Below, piece after piece: positions 17,101 to 23,689 of a DNA stretch of 23,689 nt (position 1 is the stretch's first letter; each line of letters begins with the position of its first letter). Both the position numbers and the translations under genes were made by a program. Below the pieces are notes generated by a model. It saw only the letters and a program-made list of their open reading frames with translations, ran no database searches and was not told the origin of the DNA. The DNA is from Methanobacteriota archaeon (GTDB taxonomy: Archaea > Methanobacteriota > Methanobacteria > Methanobacteriales > Methanobacteriaceae). The stretch lies in contig JAEYQZ010000253.1 in assembly GCA_023409695.1 (NCBI GenBank), positions 1-23,689 on the forward strand, written 5' to 3'.

Positions 17101-17532
17101 TTGATAGGTAAAACGGTTGAAATTTTACTTGTAGAAGATAATCCTGCAGATGCCCGTCTTGTAATGGAAGTTTTTAAGGATTTTAAAATAAATAACAAGT
17201 TATATCATGTAAAAGACGGTGTAGAAGCTATGGACTATCTACACCATAATGGAGAATATGCTGATACTTCAAAACCAGACTTAGTATTGCTTGATTTGAA
17301 TTTACCTAGAAAAGACGGCCGTGAAGTTCTAAAAGAAATAAAAGATGATGAAGAACTCAAATGTATTCCCGTAGTTATCTTAACCACTTCAAGTGCTGAA
17401 GATGATATTCTAAAAACATACTGCAACCATGCCAACTGCTACATCATAAAACCTGTAGACTTTGACCAGTTTATAAAAGTTATACAGTCAATAGAAAGTT
17501 TCTGGCTTACCATGGTAAAGTTACCAAGTTAA
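17101..17532 (+). CDS. Single-domain response regulator, Rcp1-like
   Basis: This is a 143-residue receiver domain with no output domain. The acidic pocket is E12-D13, the phosphoacceptor is D65 in LLDLNLP, the switch Thr is T95, and the conserved Lys is K117 in IIKPVD. Spacing and the LNLPRKDGREVL segment resemble the Rcp1/CheY-like regulators often paired with PAS-containing histidine kinases in Methanobacteria and cyanobacteria. No kinase gene lies in this window, so the partner is elsewhere. The start is a TTG at 17101 behind GGTGGT. It probably acts through protein contact in a phosphorelay rather than on DNA. It converges with the secreted-protein gene 58 bp downstream. Confidence 0.92.
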   Translation: MIGKTVEILLVEDNPADARLVMEVFKDFKINNKLYHVKDGVEAMDYLHHNGEYADTSKPDLVLLDLNLPRKDGREVLKEIKDDEELKCIPVVILTTSSAEDDILKTYCNHANCYIIKPVDFDQFIKVIQSIESFWLTMVKLPS

Positions 17533-17590
17533 ATTTAAGTTTAATATTAGTTAATTTTAAAATAAAATAGAAATTAAGCTGGAATTAGAT

Positions 17591-18205
17591 TTACATCCCA
17601 GCTATCCAGAGGCCCTCAATTTTGAGCGCATCAAATTTATCTTTATCGATTTTATATATCTTATTTCCAATGAGCAGTTCAATGGTCTCATCTTCATAAT
17701 CCTGTGCTTTTACTTTGGGAATATTTGGATCTGTATTTTCAGTTACTTTTTTTGTTGTATTTTGTGGAACAATTGTTTTTCCCGTGAAATATCCATTTTT
17801 AACTTCTTTTCCATTTATTATTCCATTATAAGGGATTAAATAAACCCCGCGATTGTCATGGGATTTTCCATGAACTAAACAGAAATCCATATCTGTTACT
17901 GTGCTGTACCACATACCCTCCGGTGAAGTCCATGAAGCCGGACCTTCCTCAAATGCAAGAGTTCCATAGGTATGTGATGATGGGTCATAATTGTAGAAAA
18001 CCCTAGTGTGGTAATTGTAATTTGCTCCCAAACTACAACTACATTTAGCTGTTGCCATAACATACTTCGATGTTATTTTAACATTATAAGCACCTATTCC
18101 ATGAGCTGATACAGCCACAGGACTCATAATAAGAAGCGCTGCAATCGAACACATCGCCAATAGCGTACTAGCTTTAATTTGTCGCTTAATATAATCACAC
18201 TCCAT
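17591..18205 (-). CDS. Secreted protein of unknown function
   Basis: The frame gives 204 residues. A Sec signal peptide is clear: basic KRQIK at 7-11, a hydrophobic stretch of about 20 residues, and a VSA cleavage site near 34. The mature part has no second membrane segment and no lipobox. It holds a CSC pair at 55-57, another Cys at about 108, many Tyr and His residues, and an acidic/lysine-rich C-terminus. I recognise no family. The start is uncertain: ATG 18205 has no ribosome-binding site, while the frame stays open upstream for some 35 codons without a standard start. The strongest Shine-Dalgarno in the leader points to an ATG in a different frame (18273). Confidence 0.75.
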   Translation of the reverse strand: MECDYIKRQIKASTLLAMCSIAALLIMSPVAVSAHGIGAYNVKITSKYVMATAKCSCSLGANYNYHTRVFYNYDPSSHTYGTLAFEEGPASWTSPEGMWYSTVTDMDFCLVHGKSHDNRGVYLIPYNGIINGKEVKNGYFTGKTIVPQNTTKKVTENTDPNIPKVKAQDYEDETIELLIGNKIYKIDKDKFDALKIEGLWIAGM

Positions 18206-18273
18206 ATGTTTTTTTGGTTCAGTTGATTGGTTGGTGCCACTAGGGTTAGGTACCCCTGAACCAGTTGGAGCAT
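18124..18273 (-). CDS. Possible 49-codon leader ORF overlapping the secreted-protein gene
   Basis: An ATG at 18273 lies 6 nt after GGAGGTG, the best ribosome-binding site in this region, and about 20 nt after the start point expected from the TATA box. The ORF reads out of frame with the secreted protein and ends inside its signal-peptide region. The predicted peptide resembles no known protein. It could be a leader peptide, an upstream ORF for coupled translation, or evidence of an indel in the sequence. Confidence 0.3.
   Translation of the reverse strand: MLQLVQGYLTLVAPTNQLNQKNIWSVIILSDKLKLVRYWRCVRLQRFLL
18215..18263 (-). repeat. Inverted repeat in the secreted-protein leader
   Basis: Perfect 8-bp arms, TGGTTCAG (18215-18222) and CTGAACCA (18256-18263), enclose a smaller GGGT/ACCC pair (18243-18246 and 18252-18255) that stacks directly on the outer stem. 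The structure lies between the strong ribosome-binding site and the ATG at 18205 and is unusually GC-rich for this window. It could control translation or be a protein-binding site. Confidence 0.5.
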
Positions 18274-18316
18274 AATTAACACCTCCGTATAAACTTAGTA
18301 ATACTTTGTATTACTC

Positions 18317-18324
18317 TATATAAA
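18317..18324 (-). promoter_or_regulatory. TATA box of the secreted-protein gene
   Basis: The minus strand reads AAAATATTTATATAGAG here, a good archaeal TATA box. Transcription would start near 18295, a few bases before the GGAGGTG site at 18286-18280. This makes a short leader to ATG 18273 and a leader of about 90 nt to ATG 18205. Confidence 0.55.
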
Positions 18325-18761
18325 TATTTTATGAAATTCACCCAAAAACGGATGTGATTATTTACATAATATGATTTTTTGAAATAGAATTAGGGGAATT
18401 GAACTTTTAATGCATCCTGATATATAAATTTTACCCTTTTTTTAAAATTTGTAAAATAAAAATAGTTTTTAACATGACAGAATATCTAATATGTTATTTA
18501 ATAATCAAAAAAATATTATATTGTTCAAAATTTTAAAAATAATATTTTTTAAACTTAATTATTGCGTAAAAATGATCTAAAATAGCAATATTTTAAAATA
18601 AACCCAATTAAAGCTCTATCGAATATAATAATAAGTTATATACATAAAATAGGATTCAAAATTTATTTTAATAAAAATAAGGTAAAATTAAGGAAAAAAA
18701 CCAAGACTTATTTTAGAATATACAATGCAAAATAAATTAATAAGTGATAGTTAATACACAG
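18325..18761. other. AT-rich intergenic region without a recognisable gene
   Basis: The stretch is very AT-rich. A T7 tract on the minus strand at 18700-18694, about 60 nt past the end of the small PII-like gene, is a possible terminator for it. No ORF, tRNA or repeat array was seen. Confidence 0.4.
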
Positions 18762-19097
18762 TTATTCGTTTTTACCATTGCTTATAATTACTCTGCGTAT
18801 CGGAACTTCCAATATGGTATATTTTTCGCCTTTAAGCGCTTCACGAACCATTTTTACTATTTCATCCACTCTTTCTTCATCTATAACACTGCATATAAGC
18901 AGTGCATTCTTTGCATGATCTTTGATCATCATTATTGCAGATTTTGGATCTTCTTTTATAGAAAATCCTTTCCAATCTTGAGGGGACATACCTTTATATT
19001 CTAAAATATAAAATCCAGTTATTCCTGCATCAGTTAAAGCATTCATAGCTTTTCCCAAATTTTTTATCTCAACAAAGACCCTAAGATGAACTTTCAT
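18762..19097 (-). CDS. Small PII/CutA-like protein, conserved in methanogens, function unknown
   Basis: This is a 111-residue protein with an alternating strand-helix pattern like the ferredoxin fold of PII and CutA proteins: VHLRVFVEI, a helix ending in ALTDAGITG, then FYILEYKG, and later ALLICSVIDEERVDEIVKMVREAL followed by YTILEVPIRRVI. The loop after FYILEYKGMSPQDW occupies the place of a PII T-loop. I believe it belongs to a methanogen family of uncharacterised proteins (MJ1244-like), but that is from memory. The ATG follows AGAAGGTGAT, and a TATA-like AATATTATAATA lies near 19140-19152. It is divergent from cbiS. It lacks the GDGKIF signature of GlnB/NifI, so it is not a classical PII. 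Confidence 0.8.
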   Translation of the reverse strand: MKVHLRVFVEIKNLGKAMNALTDAGITGFYILEYKGMSPQDWKGFSIKEDPKSAIMMIKDHAKNALLICSVIDEERVDEIVKMVREALKGEKYTILEVPIRRVIISNGKNE

Positions 19098-19259
19098 GCA
19101 ATCACCTTCTCATTATATATTCATATGTTCTGCCCACCTATTATAATATTGGTGACTGCAAATACAATATCAACTCAAGATTCAAATTCATGGAAACATA
19201 AAATTTTAAGAAATTAAGGTTTAAAAAACTTAACCAAATAATGGCCTTATGGTGATTTA

Positions 19260-20315
19260 ATGGATAAAATATGCGTCAAAGATGCCCAAATTAATATAGA
19301 AGACAACGATTTTATAATACAAAGAAAAAATGGGTTTTTATCTTTAAGTAATTTTAACAATAATTTTTCAACTATTAAAACTATAGTAAATCACTCCACT
19401 TATGAAAATATCCAAAATAAAGAAGAATATATCCAGAAATTCCTTGAAAATAGAGATCTATTGAACCCAACATCAGTAATCTTAACAGGTACTGATGTTA
19501 ACATGTCCTCCGTTGAAACATTGGATTATGTAACAGCCGTAGTTTCAGCCAGTGCATTAAACTTATATGGTGCAGGCGAGATTTTAAATGATAATTATAA
19601 TGATAATAAAGGATCTATAAATATAATATTACTTATAAACAAGAGTTTAAGTCACAAAACGCTCTTAAACCTATATTTATGTGTGGAACGGGCAAAAATA
19701 GTAGCATTATGGGATTTAGATGTCAGGAGCTTTTCAGGAGATTTTGCTGTCAGCAATCCCAATGATTCACTGATTGTGGCATGTACTGGAAAAGAGGATA
19801 AAGAAATTGAAGATGCAGAACTTCAAGCTTTAGTTATGAAATGTGTTAGGGAAGCCACAAAAAAATCAATTTTAAATTCAGGATATAAAAAAGAAGTTTT
19901 AGACTATATAGAAGGCGTGGGCATCAAAATAGAAGACCTTGTTGATGCAGGAATGGAACTATGTGTAGGCGTAGAAAAAAGTGAAGAACTCTACAAAAAA
20001 TTACATAAACAGATATTAAAATCTTTAGAAGATTTAAACGTGGTATCATTCATAATTGCAGGAATAAGGCTTGAAGAAGACTATGCAAAACATAGAGTAA
20101 CAGGAATAAACGTAGATGATGATCCTGCTTATCTATACTCAGATGAAGTCTTTGGAATGTCTGTAGCAAACCAGATTGCCGGGACCAAAGCTATATTTAA
20201 TTTTAAAAGATATGACGAGGAAAAACCAGGAATAATTGGCAAACTTGGTCCAGTACTTGATGATATATTTGCAGGACTTATTGCTGGATGTATGTCAAAG
20301 ATCTTTGAGGAATAG
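19260..20315 (+). CDS. cbiS: Bifunctional cobamide salvage enzyme CbiS (CbiZ and CobZ domains)
   Basis: The protein has 351 residues and two parts. Residues 1 to about 190 resemble CbiZ, the adenosylcobinamide amidohydrolase (VILTGTDV, VVSASALNLYGAGE, then a conserved CVERAKIVALWDLDVRS). Residues about 195-351 resemble the PgpA-like alpha-ribazole phosphatase CobZ, with EEDYAKHRVTG, an acidic DDDPAYLYSDEVFG and the final KLGPVLDDIFAGLIAG. The fusion is known from methanogens as CbiS. The first activity turns salvaged adenosylcobinamide into adenosylcobyric acid; the second removes the phosphate from alpha-ribazole phosphate or from the cobamide phosphate. The start at ATG 19260 follows GGTGAT. 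cobS, which uses or makes these intermediates, follows 10 nt later. Confidence 0.92.
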   Translation: MDKICVKDAQINIEDNDFIIQRKNGFLSLSNFNNNFSTIKTIVNHSTYENIQNKEEYIQKFLENRDLLNPTSVILTGTDVNMSSVETLDYVTAVVSASALNLYGAGEILNDNYNDNKGSINIILLINKSLSHKTLLNLYLCVERAKIVALWDLDVRSFSGDFAVSNPNDSLIVACTGKEDKEIEDAELQALVMKCVREATKKSILNSGYKKEVLDYIEGVGIKIEDLVDAGMELCVGVEKSEELYKKLHKQILKSLEDLNVVSFIIAGIRLEEDYAKHRVTGINVDDDPAYLYSDEVFGMSVANQIAGTKAIFNFKRYDEEKPGIIGKLGPVLDDIFAGLIAGCMSKIFEE

Positions 20316-20325
20316 GAGAGTATTC

Positions 20326-21135
20326 ATGAGTGACAAAAAAGCATTGAATACAGAATTCGAAACAGCCCATCCCACAATGAAAAATACATCCAGACTTAGA
20401 GGGATAGCAGGACTTATTTCATTTTCAACAGTTATACCCATAAATATTCACACCACCATTGAGGAAATGACAGCTTTCACATGGTTCTGGCCTGTAATTG
20501 GCGGCTTGATTGGAATATGTGTGGGGGCAGTCGGATTCATATCTTTAAATGTACTTCACCTATCTCAACTCATCACCGCAGCAATAGTTTACAGTTTTGC
20601 AATCTGGTTTACTGGATTCCATCACCTGGATGGGCTCATGGATATGGGCGACGGGCTCATGGTACATGGAGACTACAACAAAAAGATTGCAGTTATGCGG
20701 GACATGATGATTGGGACGGGAGGTATTTCTCTCTTCTTTATAGTTGCCATAATTACATTTTCAGCGATTAACGCTATTCCTGCAGGTTTAATATTTATGG
20801 TACTTTTAATTTCCGAAATAGCTGCAAAAACAAGCCTTATAACATGTGCAACGTTTTCAAAGCCGTTTCCCGATGGAACTGGAAGGCTATTTATAGAATC
20901 AATGAACATAAAATTATTAGTACTGTCATTTATTTTAACGTCAATAATTGGATTTTTAGCTATAAATATCACAGGAATCCTTGGAATAATCGGAGGGATA
21001 ATTGCTGGTTCTGCAGTTGCTGCTGTGGCTTCAAAGCAATTTAAATATGCAACAGGAGATATTTTAGGGGCTTCCAATGAGATAGGGCGTTTAGTATCCC
21101 TTCTTATAATGACTACTGTTTTAATATACATATAA
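20326..21135 (+). CDS. cobS: Cobalamin (5'-phosphate) synthase CobS
   Basis: This is a membrane enzyme that joins adenosylcobinamide-GDP with alpha-ribazole or its phosphate, the last assembly step of cobamide. It has 269 residues. The family core GFHHLDGLMDMGDGL is at about residues 94-108, with the acidic residues for metal binding, and is flanked by several hydrophobic helices. Start chosen: ATG 20326, 6 nt after AGGAGAG. The same frame opens 90 nt earlier inside cbiS, but those codons are just the cbiS end read in another frame. An N-terminal stretch of about 20 polar residues before LRGIAGLISFST is longer than usual. It is transcribed with cbiS and probably with the two genes after it. 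Confidence 0.93.
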   Translation: MSDKKALNTEFETAHPTMKNTSRLRGIAGLISFSTVIPINIHTTIEEMTAFTWFWPVIGGLIGICVGAVGFISLNVLHLSQLITAAIVYSFAIWFTGFHHLDGLMDMGDGLMVHGDYNKKIAVMRDMMIGTGGISLFFIVAIITFSAINAIPAGLIFMVLLISEIAAKTSLITCATFSKPFPDGTGRLFIESMNIKLLVLSFILTSIIGFLAINITGILGIIGGIIAGSAVAAVASKQFKYATGDILGASNEIGRLVSLLIMTTVLIYI

Positions 21136-21156
21136 CTAAATTAAGAGCTGATAACA

Positions 21157-21708
21157 GTGAAAATCAATGTTTTAAGACTTGACCACAGACAAAAAAGAGA
21201 TGCGAGAATAACAACCCACGTTTGCCTAACAGCAAGAGCCTTTGGAGCAGATGGAGTAATCTTAAATGGAGATGAAGATACAAAACTCATGGAAAACGTT
21301 AGAGATGTAGCTAAGCGTTGGGGCGGTCAATTTGAAGTAGATTATAAAAAAAATTATGAAAACCTTATAGATGAATGGAAAAACAGCGGCGGAGAAGTAA
21401 TTCATCTTACAATGTACGGATCTCAAGTTCAGGAAGTTGTAGATGATATTAGAAATTCACCAAAGGACAAGCTTGTAGTGGTTGGAGGTTCAAGAGTCCC
21501 TACCAAAGTCTACAAAGAAGCTGACTGGAATGTTTCTGTAACTTCACAACCTCATTCAGAAGTATCATCCCTTGCAGTTTTCTTACACATGTTATTTGAA
21601 GGAAAAGAACTGGATAAAGAATTTGAAGGCGGCAAGATGAAAGTTATACCAACTGCAGAGGGTAAAAGAGTTATAATAAATGATAATGAAGAAGAAAAAA
21701 TAGAATGA
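21157..21708 (+). CDS. tRNA (cytidine(56)-2'-O)-methyltransferase aTrm56
   Basis: This is an archaeal SPOUT-class enzyme that methylates the 2'-O of C56 in the tRNA T-loop, a job done by a guide RNA in some crenarchaea. It has 183 residues and a GTG start. Strong family marks are INVLRLDHRQKRDARITTH at the N-terminus, CLTARAFGADG, and in the knotted C-terminal half HLTMYG, VVVGGSRVP and SQPHSEVSSLAVFLH. The weak site before the GTG is GAGCTGATAACA. Its end overlaps by 4 nt an ATG in the next gene's frame. It is cotranscribed with cobS and upp but without a visible functional link. Confidence 0.93.
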   Translation: MKINVLRLDHRQKRDARITTHVCLTARAFGADGVILNGDEDTKLMENVRDVAKRWGGQFEVDYKKNYENLIDEWKNSGGEVIHLTMYGSQVQEVVDDIRNSPKDKLVVVGGSRVPTKVYKEADWNVSVTSQPHSEVSSLAVFLHMLFEGKELDKEFEGGKMKVIPTAEGKRVIINDNEEEKIE

Positions 21709-21728
21709 TCTCAGTGCAGGTGTATCCA

Positions 21729-22364
21729 ATGTTAAAAATAGTTGAGCATGCAATTGTACAGAAAAATCTTACCAGAATAAGGAATAAAAATATAGACCGT
21801 GTCCATTTCAGGCAGGGAATTATCGAAATTGGAAGGTTAATGGGTTACGAATATGCAAATACTCTAGAAAAAGAACCTGTAACTGTAAATACTCCTCTTG
21901 AAACTGCAGAAGGAATTGAAATCCATGCAATGAAAAATATTGTGGTAGTAAGCATCTTAAGAGCTGCAATTCCGCTGGTTGAAGGAATATCACACGTTTT
22001 CAAAGAGGCAGAATATGGAGTTATTGGGGCATGGAGAAGCGAAGAACCTCCATTCAATGCAAAAATAGAATATATTAAATTGCCAGATTTAAAAAATAAG
22101 ATTGTGATAGTTGCAGACCCCATGCTTGCAACAGGCCACACCTTAAACGCTATTTTAAGTGAAATTAAAAAGAAGGGTGCACCTAAAAAGATTGTAATTT
22201 TTAATGTCATTTCCGCAGAGCCGGGAATAGAAAGAATATTTAAAAACCACCCTGAAGTTGAAATTTACACCTGTTCCGTTGATGAAAAACTCAACAAAGA
22301 TGGTTATATTGTTCCTGGTCTTGGAGACGTTGGAGATCTGTGCTTTGGTAAGCCCTGCTTATAA
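21729..22364 (+). CDS. upp: Uracil phosphoribosyltransferase
   Basis: This enzyme makes UMP from uracil and PRPP in pyrimidine salvage. It has 211 residues from ATG 21729. The PRPP-binding loop VIVADPMLATGHTL lies at about residues 129-142, and the C-terminal uracil-binding GDVGDLCFG, preceded by YIVPGLG, is present. An in-frame ATG at 21705 overlaps the previous gene by 4 nt, but the AGGTG site sits between the two, so the inner start is preferred and gives the usual family start MLKIVEH. It converges with the fumarase gene, with only 12 bp between the stops. Confidence 0.93.
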   Translation: MLKIVEHAIVQKNLTRIRNKNIDRVHFRQGIIEIGRLMGYEYANTLEKEPVTVNTPLETAEGIEIHAMKNIVVVSILRAAIPLVEGISHVFKEAEYGVIGAWRSEEPPFNAKIEYIKLPDLKNKIVIVADPMLATGHTLNAILSEIKKKGAPKKIVIFNVISAEPGIERIFKNHPEVEIYTCSVDEKLNKDGYIVPGLGDVGDLCFGKPCL

Positions 22365-22376
22365 TCAAGTTAATTT

Positions 22377-22877
22377 TTAATATATAGACTTCCCATGAGC
22401 TATTGCAACAATACCTGGAAGCCCATCCACCTCAAGCTCATGGATTGCCTCCATTCCTTCTTCTTCAAATGCAGCCACTCGTTTTGATACTACTTTACTT
22501 GTAAGAAGGGCGGCAGCAGGAGGGGTTACAACGAAAATAGATCCCCATTTATCAAGCGCTTTAATTGTTTCCTCGCTTAATCCTCCTTTTCCAATATGGA
22601 CCTTAACTCCTGCCTCTGAAAGAAAGGGAATGCTCTCCTCAATTTCTTCCTTGTTGCTTGTAGTTGGAGATATCCCTGCATCACTTACTGCAGTGTGCAT
22701 TATAGCAGAACCATTGATATCAATTAGTTTTTTGCCATTTTTAATTGATCTAATCAGTTTTGGGAGTGCAGCATCTCTACCAGTATAGATTTTGCCGCGT
22801 ATTTCGATCCGGTCTCCCACTTTTAGATCTTTAATTGCATCAGGAGTTACTGGTGTTTTAATTATTTTTGTGGTCAT
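22377..22877 (-). CDS. Class I fumarate hydratase, beta subunit
   Basis: This 166-residue protein corresponds to the C-terminal domain of [4Fe-4S] class I fumarases (FumB/TtdB type), which in archaea is a separate subunit. Family marks are LKVGDRIEIRGKIYTGRDAALPKL near the N-terminus, an ISPTTSNKEEIEESIPFL segment in the middle (about 71-88) and the C-terminal VDGLPGIVAIAHGKSIY. The cluster is held by the alpha subunit, which is not in this window. The enzyme interconverts malate and fumarate in the reductive branch from oxaloacetate to 2-oxoglutarate, downstream of pyruvate carboxylase. The ATG follows directly on the mfnA stop codon (TGA then ATG), so the two are cotranscribed. L(+)-tartrate dehydratase beta subunit is a close relative and cannot be excluded by sequence alone. 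Confidence 0.88.
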   Translation of the reverse strand: MTTKIIKTPVTPDAIKDLKVGDRIEIRGKIYTGRDAALPKLIRSIKNGKKLIDINGSAIMHTAVSDAGISPTTSNKEEIEESIPFLSEAGVKVHIGKGGLSEETIKALDKWGSIFVVTPPAAALLTSKVVSKRVAAFEEEGMEAIHELEVDGLPGIVAIAHGKSIY

Positions 22878-23689
22878 TCATTTACCCTGCAGTGTTTTAT
22901 CAGCTAATTTTAAAGAGGTTTTCTTTTCATTATTTTGATGTATGTTTTCTAAAGTATACTTTGCATGAACATCAGATAGGTCATCTGCAAATTCTTTGAC
23001 ATGTTCCATCTTAACATGAGGCATTACAACAATTCTTATGGCCCGGGGGTAAGAAGATACTGAAACTGCCCATCCTTTTTCTTTAAGTTCATCTACAATG
23101 GTATCAAGCTCTATTTCATTTGAATCAAATGCAACCAGGTTTAGCTGAGGCTCAACCATTAAGTTAAAGCCAGATTTTTTGATTCTTTCTGCCAGGTATT
23201 CTGTGACTTCCATACATTTTTTAGCAATGGAGCAGTACCCCTCTTTTCCCAAATACTTCAAGAGGGCCCACGTTGCAGCGGTAGATGCACCCGTTCTGGT
23301 ACCTACAATCGTAAACTGCTCCTTATCTGTAAGATAAGGTGTTTCAGTGCTTATACTTTCAAGGTAACTTCTATCTCTGAAAATAATTCCACCAGTCGGA
23401 ATTGGGGCAAGGCCCATTTTATGAGGGTCTATTGTAATAGAAGAAACTCCTTCAAGAGAAAAATCAAATTTAGGAAGATCACGACCGCTAAGGCCTAAAA
23501 ATGGAATTGTAAATCCTCCAAATGCTGCATCTACATGCAGGTAAATATTCTCTTCATGGCAAAGTTTGGAAAGTTCTTCTATAGGATCGATTACTCCAAG
23601 TTCAGTTGTTCCAGCAATACCAACTACTGCCACAGTTTTATCTGATATAAGCTCTTTTACAGAATTTACATCCACCCGATAGTTTTCAT
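22878..23689 (-). CDS. mfnA: MfnA-type tyrosine (or aspartate) decarboxylase, 5' end outside the window
   Basis: The visible 270 codons are the C-terminal two thirds of a group II PLP-dependent decarboxylase. The frame stays open to the right edge (it reads ENYRVDVNSV across a GTG at 23675), so that GTG is not the start. PLP-site marks are HVDAAFGG (aspartate that contacts the pyridine nitrogen), and the Schiff-base lysine in SITIDPHKMGLAP. In methanogens MfnA makes tyramine from tyrosine for methanofuran; homologues in other archaea make beta-alanine from aspartate for coenzyme A, and some do both. The C-terminus has a short polar tail beyond the usual end. The stop TGA is directly followed by the fumarase beta ATG. 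Confidence 0.92.
   Translation of the reverse strand, partial: ENYRVDVNSVKELISDKTVAVVGIAGTTELGVIDPIEELSKLCHEENIYLHVDAAFGGFTIPFLGLSGRDLPKFDFSLEGVSSITIDPHKMGLAPIPTGGIIFRDRSYLESISTETPYLTDKEQFTIVGTRTGASTAATWALLKYLGKEGYCSIAKKCMEVTEYLAERIKKSGFNLMVEPQLNLVAFDSNEIELDTIVDELKEKGWAVSVSSYPRAIRIVVMPHVKMEHVKEFADDLSDVHAKYTLENIHQNNEKKTSLKLADKTLQGK

Noticed and set aside
17577..17603. AGCTGG/CCAGCT inverted repeat between the response regulator and secreted-protein genes
   Set aside because: The stem is only 6 bp with a 15-nt loop, overlaps the coding end of the secreted protein, and has no T-run after it, so it is weak as a terminator.
4870..19259. Further NrpR operators (GGAA-N6-TTCC) in other intergenic gaps
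   Set aside because: Apart from 9574-9587, GGAA in gaps near 16551, 17041 and 19192 is not followed by TTCC at the right spacing.
20236..20325. Upstream extension of cobS into cbiS
   Set aside because: The 30 extra codons are the conserved cbiS end read in another frame; ATG 20326 has a strong AGGAGAG site.
20673..21131. 152-codon open frame antisense to cobS
   Set aside because: It lies fully within cobS on the other strand, has no ribosome-binding site, and its composition follows from the hydrophobic cobS codons.
23673..23675. GTG as the start of mfnA
   Set aside because: The frame continues open to the window edge with family-like sequence (ENYRVDV), so the gene is cut rather than starting here.

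Overview
The window is about 23.7 kb of AT-rich archaeal DNA. It looks like a nitrogen-fixing methanogen of the order Methanobacteriales, most likely Methanobacterium or a close relative. The evidence is the methanogen-type nif order H-I1-I2-D-K-E-N-X, a bifunctional CbiS cobamide-salvage enzyme, an MfnA-type tyrosine decarboxylase (methanofuran pathway), a separate biotinylated pyruvate carboxylase B subunit, archaeal tRNA methyltransferase aTrm56, TATA-box promoters, and starts preceded by GGTGA/GGAGG-type ribosome-binding sites. No 16S gene is present, so the genus is an inference.

Left part, minus strand (2-9392): a 5'-cut molybdopterin oxidoreductase gene lies at the left edge. Next to it is a compact nif cluster read right to left: nifH, nifI1, nifI2, nifD, nifK, nifE, nifN, nifX and two small 2[4Fe-4S] ferredoxins. 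Upstream of nifH are a TATA box, a GGAA-N6-TTCC palindrome matching the known NrpR operator, and an 80-bp set of nested inverted repeats in the predicted mRNA leader. The cluster encodes the iron protein, the two PII-like post-translational switches (NifI1/NifI2), the catalytic NifDK, the cofactor scaffold NifEN, the cofactor carrier NifX, and probable electron donors. nifB is not in the window.

Middle, plus strand (9918-17532): a polytopic membrane protein that may be a GT-C type glycosyltransferase, pycB, a class I SAM methyltransferase, larC, queC, a doubtful 75-codon ORF overlapping queC, and an orphan single-domain response regulator. Two AT-rich gaps of about 300 and 560 bp lie here.

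Right part: a secreted protein of unknown function (minus strand) has an unusual leader. Next come a small PII/CutA-like protein (minus), then a plus-strand run of cbiS, cobS, aTrm56 and upp, and finally, on the minus strand, the beta subunit of class I fumarase and the 3' part of mfnA running off the right edge. PycB and fumarase belong to the same reductive branch (pyruvate to oxaloacetate to malate to fumarate) that methanogens use for biosynthesis. CbiS and CobS both act in the late steps of cobamide synthesis.

Several genes have an in-frame upstream start that would make them a few codons longer. I chose the inner start where a clear Shine-Dalgarno sequence decides it (nifH, nifI2, nifN, pycB, queC, cobS, upp). 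I found no tRNA, rRNA, CRISPR array, transposase or integrase. I did not find a wholly new system. The least explained items are the structured nif leader, the frame conflict in the secreted-protein leader, and the ferredoxin/molybdopterin-enzyme tail next to nif.
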